Assembly: GCA_012932295.1 (NCBI GenBank)
Contig: JAAONU010000001.1
Location: 31,775,449-31,839,448, forward strand
Direction: 5' to 3'
From: Cyclina sinensis
Taxonomy: Eukaryota; Mollusca; Bivalvia; Venerida; Veneridae
DNA: 64,000 nt
Shown here piece by piece: positions 62,501 to 64,000 of the stretch. The translations under genes were made by a program, and so were the position numbers. How positions within the stretch are numbered: position 1 is the stretch's first letter; each line of letters opens with the position of its first letter. The notes below the pieces were generated by a model. That model had not been told where the DNA came from and did no database searches. It saw nothing but the letters and a program-made list of their open reading frames with translations.

Positions 62501-63134
62501 AATTATCTGGTATTGATTGATTTTGACAAAGTTTGATTCAGACTGCAATATTTATTTACAAGTACCGATTAGTTTGAGGAGTGTACATATTTACATTAAG
62601 ATTGTTTTTTTCGGTTTATCAATCAATCATCAACTTATTACTGCCAACAATCAATTCTGACTATACTAGGCAGGCAAGTTCTTGCAACTTACTGCTTCCT
62701 GGGTTCAAACCAGTACTTGTGCCAAAAGTGAGGAATGTGGAATGTCACTGGAGACTCACCTCTGGTGGGATTTGAACCAGCAACCTCCGGATCGGGAGTC
62801 TGGCGCTCTAACCCCTCGACCACTGCTCCTCCACTGCTTATTATTAGTATTTCTCTTCCAAACTGAAAATATTACATATAAACCCTACTGCTAGAAGTCT
62901 TTCAGTATCTGTATTTTTTTGTCATTGAATCATCATGGATCTTTTTTATGTGCTCTTTTGAAGGTCAGGTTTAGAGCAAGATGACATGAGAATCATGTAC
63001 AAGTACTTGACAACCAGCCTCTTCCCAGCATATCTAGAACTAGAACTACAGTCTAGTGGCCAGCAACACAGTAATTCATCTTCAATAGCCCGAAATATGT
63101 CTTTGCCAAATTTAGGAACTGTTCATTTTGGAAA
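56565..63134 (+). CDS. CCZ1: CCZ1 vacuolar fusion protein homolog, seven exons, 3' end beyond window
   Basis: Exons: 56565-56636, 57754-57851, 58587-58677, 60187-60309, 60700-60789, 62201-62376 and 62964-63134, all GT-AG and phase-consistent (821 nt, 273 residues). CCZ1 pairs with MON1 as the guanine exchange factor for Rab7, driving early-to-late endosome and autophagosome maturation. Family signatures appear in order: FFIFNPTYGPREGE (exon 1), ILFYYPKN and KHVGLCEAIV (2), SLHTQKTRQLFFQPE and DFWMVM (3), VYLEYHEDDV (4), LFNGSICYLLEK (5), DLLDVFSGISFLPLDK and YTAFLYNDQLVW (6), SGLEQDDMRIMYKYLTTSLF (7). These cover the first and second longin-type domains. Human CCZ1 has 482 residues, so about 57% is present; the rest should follow to the right. 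The N-terminus is shorter than human by about 15 residues. Introns 3, 5, 6 and 7 carry repeats. Confidence 0.96.
57995..58283 (-). mobile_element. tRNA-derived SINE in CCZ1 intron 2
   Basis: On the minus strand TAGCTCAATCGG (A box, 58272-58261) and CCAGTTCAATCCCC (B box, 58230-58217) sit about 40 bp apart. The head reads GCCTGGCTAGCTCAATCGGT and then AGAGCATCGGACTGTCAAC, tRNA-like but with poor acceptor and T-stem pairing. The tail ends GGCGTTAAACCTAAATAAAA, the usual SINE terminus here. It is not a functional tRNA gene. Confidence 0.7.
58961..59970 (-). repeat. complete 1 kb copy of the palindrome-bounded repeat in CCZ1 intron 3
   Basis: It begins with the hairpin AGCTCACCTGAG-TATACG-CTCAAGGTGAGCT (58963-58993) and ends AAAGTACTCATGTGAACGAT then CCAGGGCCGTCAGGGCCCT. 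The interior repeats CCAAATTTCACAGAAATG, TTGCTCAAA and TTTTGCTCCATTGCA in ~170 bp steps. Confidence 0.85.
60832..60966 (+). repeat. ~70 bp tandem duplication in CCZ1 intron 5
   Basis: AGTGAAAATTAGCAGCCTTTC, then AAAAATTTCCCACA and GATTG/TCATCATT, occurs at 60832 and again at 60902 with about six differences. Confidence 0.8.
60967..61975. repeat. copy of the palindrome-bounded repeat, decayed, in CCZ1 intron 5
   Basis: It starts TTAGCTTACCTGAGC and holds about five ~160-170 bp units with AGATCTTCTTGTC, TAGTGGACCTCTACC and GGCCCTGCCCAGGGGT. The far palindrome is not preserved. Confidence 0.65.
62640..62835 (-). mobile_element. tRNA-derived SINE fragment in CCZ1 intron 6
   Basis: Minus-strand A-box-like AGCAGTGGTCGAGGGGTTAG and B-box-like GCTGGTTCAAATCCCACC are separated by ~40 bp. 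A similar body, without the head, is at 5636-5775. The tRNA fold is partial, so this is a SINE rather than a tRNA gene. Confidence 0.65.
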
Positions 63135-63183
63135 GTAAGATATTCAGAAATTGTTTACACTTTTTGTTTGAAGTTTTAACTTT

Positions 63184-63400
63184 AAGCTCACCTGAGCACT
63201 AAGTGCCGATGGTGAGGTATTGTGATTGAATTTTGTCCAGCAGCTTTTCGTTTGTTGTCAGCTTTTCAGTTAAACATCGTCCTTCTCCTTAACAGCTGGA
63301 TTGAAGTTGATGAAACTTTATTATACCCCCGCTTTGAAGAAGTGGGGGGTATACTGTTTTACCCTTGTCCGTGTGTCCGTCCGTCCGTAACAAATTTCCG
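63184..63400. repeat. dispersed-repeat ends in CCZ1 intron 7
   Basis: AAGCTCACCTGAGCACTAAG then TGCCGATGGTGAGGTATTG is a palindrome-family end. It is followed by ATACCCCCGCTTTGAAGAAG and GGGGGGTATACTG, an inverted pair opening another bivalve-type repeat with TCCGTCCGTCC. Confidence 0.6.
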
Positions 63401-64000
63401 TTGCAGTTTTCTCAGCAACTCTAACATGCAGAAGCCTGATATTTCACATATTGCTTTATCCTATAGTCCCATATGGTGTAAAGCGATTTTATGCTCCTTG
63501 CTCATCTACTTCCTGTTTACCGAATACTTAGATTTTTACACATAGTTGACATACATTCACAATTTCCTTCACAGTTTTCTCAGCAACTATAAGATGCAGC
63601 AGCCTGATATTTTGCATATTGCTTTATCCTATAGCCCATATATTGTAAAGCGATTTTATGCTCCTTGCTCATCTACTTCCTGTTTACTGAATACTTAGAT
63701 TTTTACACTATATAGGTGCATTACATCAACCAAACGACATCTTTATTTTCCGTCGCAGTTTTCTAAGCAACTAGAGCATGCAGCCGCCTGATATTTTGCA
63801 TATTGCTTTATCCTATAGTCCCATATGGTGTAAAGCGATTTTATGCTCCTTGCTCATCTACTTCCTGTTTACCGAATACTTAGATTTTTACACATAGTTG
63901 ACATACATTCACAATTTCCGTCACAGTTTTCTCAGCAACTATAAGATGCAGCAGCCTGATATTTTGCATATTGCTTTATCCTATAGTCCCATATGGTGTA
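63401..64000. repeat. ~170 bp tandem repeat reaching the window edge
   Basis: CTATAGTCCCATATGGTGTA begins near 63461, 63630, 63813 and 63981. Each unit also holds TTTTATGCTCCTTGCTCATC, TACTTCCTGTTTACCGAATA and CAGTTTTCTCAGCAACTA. Copies are nearly identical, so the expansion is recent. Confidence 0.85.

Noticed and set aside
62745..62832. Second tRNA-like sequence on the minus strand
   Set aside because: Same reasoning: box motifs are kept but the cloverleaf is incomplete, and a related fragment occurs at 5636.

Overview
This 64 kb window is animal nuclear DNA: intron-containing genes with GT-AG splice sites, long AT-rich intergenic stretches and a very high load of dispersed and tandem repeats. 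Several repeats look like families I associate with bivalve molluscs: elements bounded by GGGCCATGATGGCCC-type palindromes and AGCTCACCTGAG hairpins, arrays of AAGGTCAAGGTCA, and tRNA-derived SINEs with an ACGTTAAAC tail. A bivalve, probably a heterodont clam, is the best guess; the species cannot be named from sequence alone.

Genes, left to right. (1) A last coding exon of an unrecognised minus-strand gene (5948-6077), with E2F-like motifs upstream. (2) A secreted cholinesterase/carboxylesterase-like protein on +, two exons, 590 aa (9584-11931). (3) CBY1 (Chibby) on +, three coding exons, 125 aa (25341-27338). (4) Replacement histone H3.3 on -, two coding exons plus a 5' UTR exon (43274-48095), with four CCAAT boxes upstream. 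(5) CCZ1 on +, seven coding exons seen, running off the right edge (56565-63134 and beyond). These are ordinary housekeeping or secreted-enzyme genes with no evident shared pathway.

Repeats. 1-4975 is a ~400 bp satellite with a ~1.2 kb higher-order period and a short coding-like block conserved on the minus strand. 11970-12800, 14560-15725 and 16128-17945 hold further tandem and dispersed repeats with MITE insertions. 19270-24535 is a decayed non-LTR retrotransposon split by a 4,292 bp foldback transposon: ~1.9 kb inverted arms built of 75 bp repeats, a ~0.5 kb unique loop and an 11 bp target duplication. 33405-34413 is a broken Tc1-like transposase. 36440-39290 is a ~165 bp tandem array rich in TCAAGGTCA. 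39590-42686 and much of the H3.3 and CCZ1 introns are copies of the palindrome-bounded family. 53037-54204 holds nested perfect inverted repeats. No tRNA, rRNA, CRISPR or prokaryotic feature was seen.

The most interesting structures are the foldback element with its target duplication, the satellite with its conserved minus-strand block, the nuclear-receptor half-site array, and the palindrome-bounded repeat family that recurs across the window.
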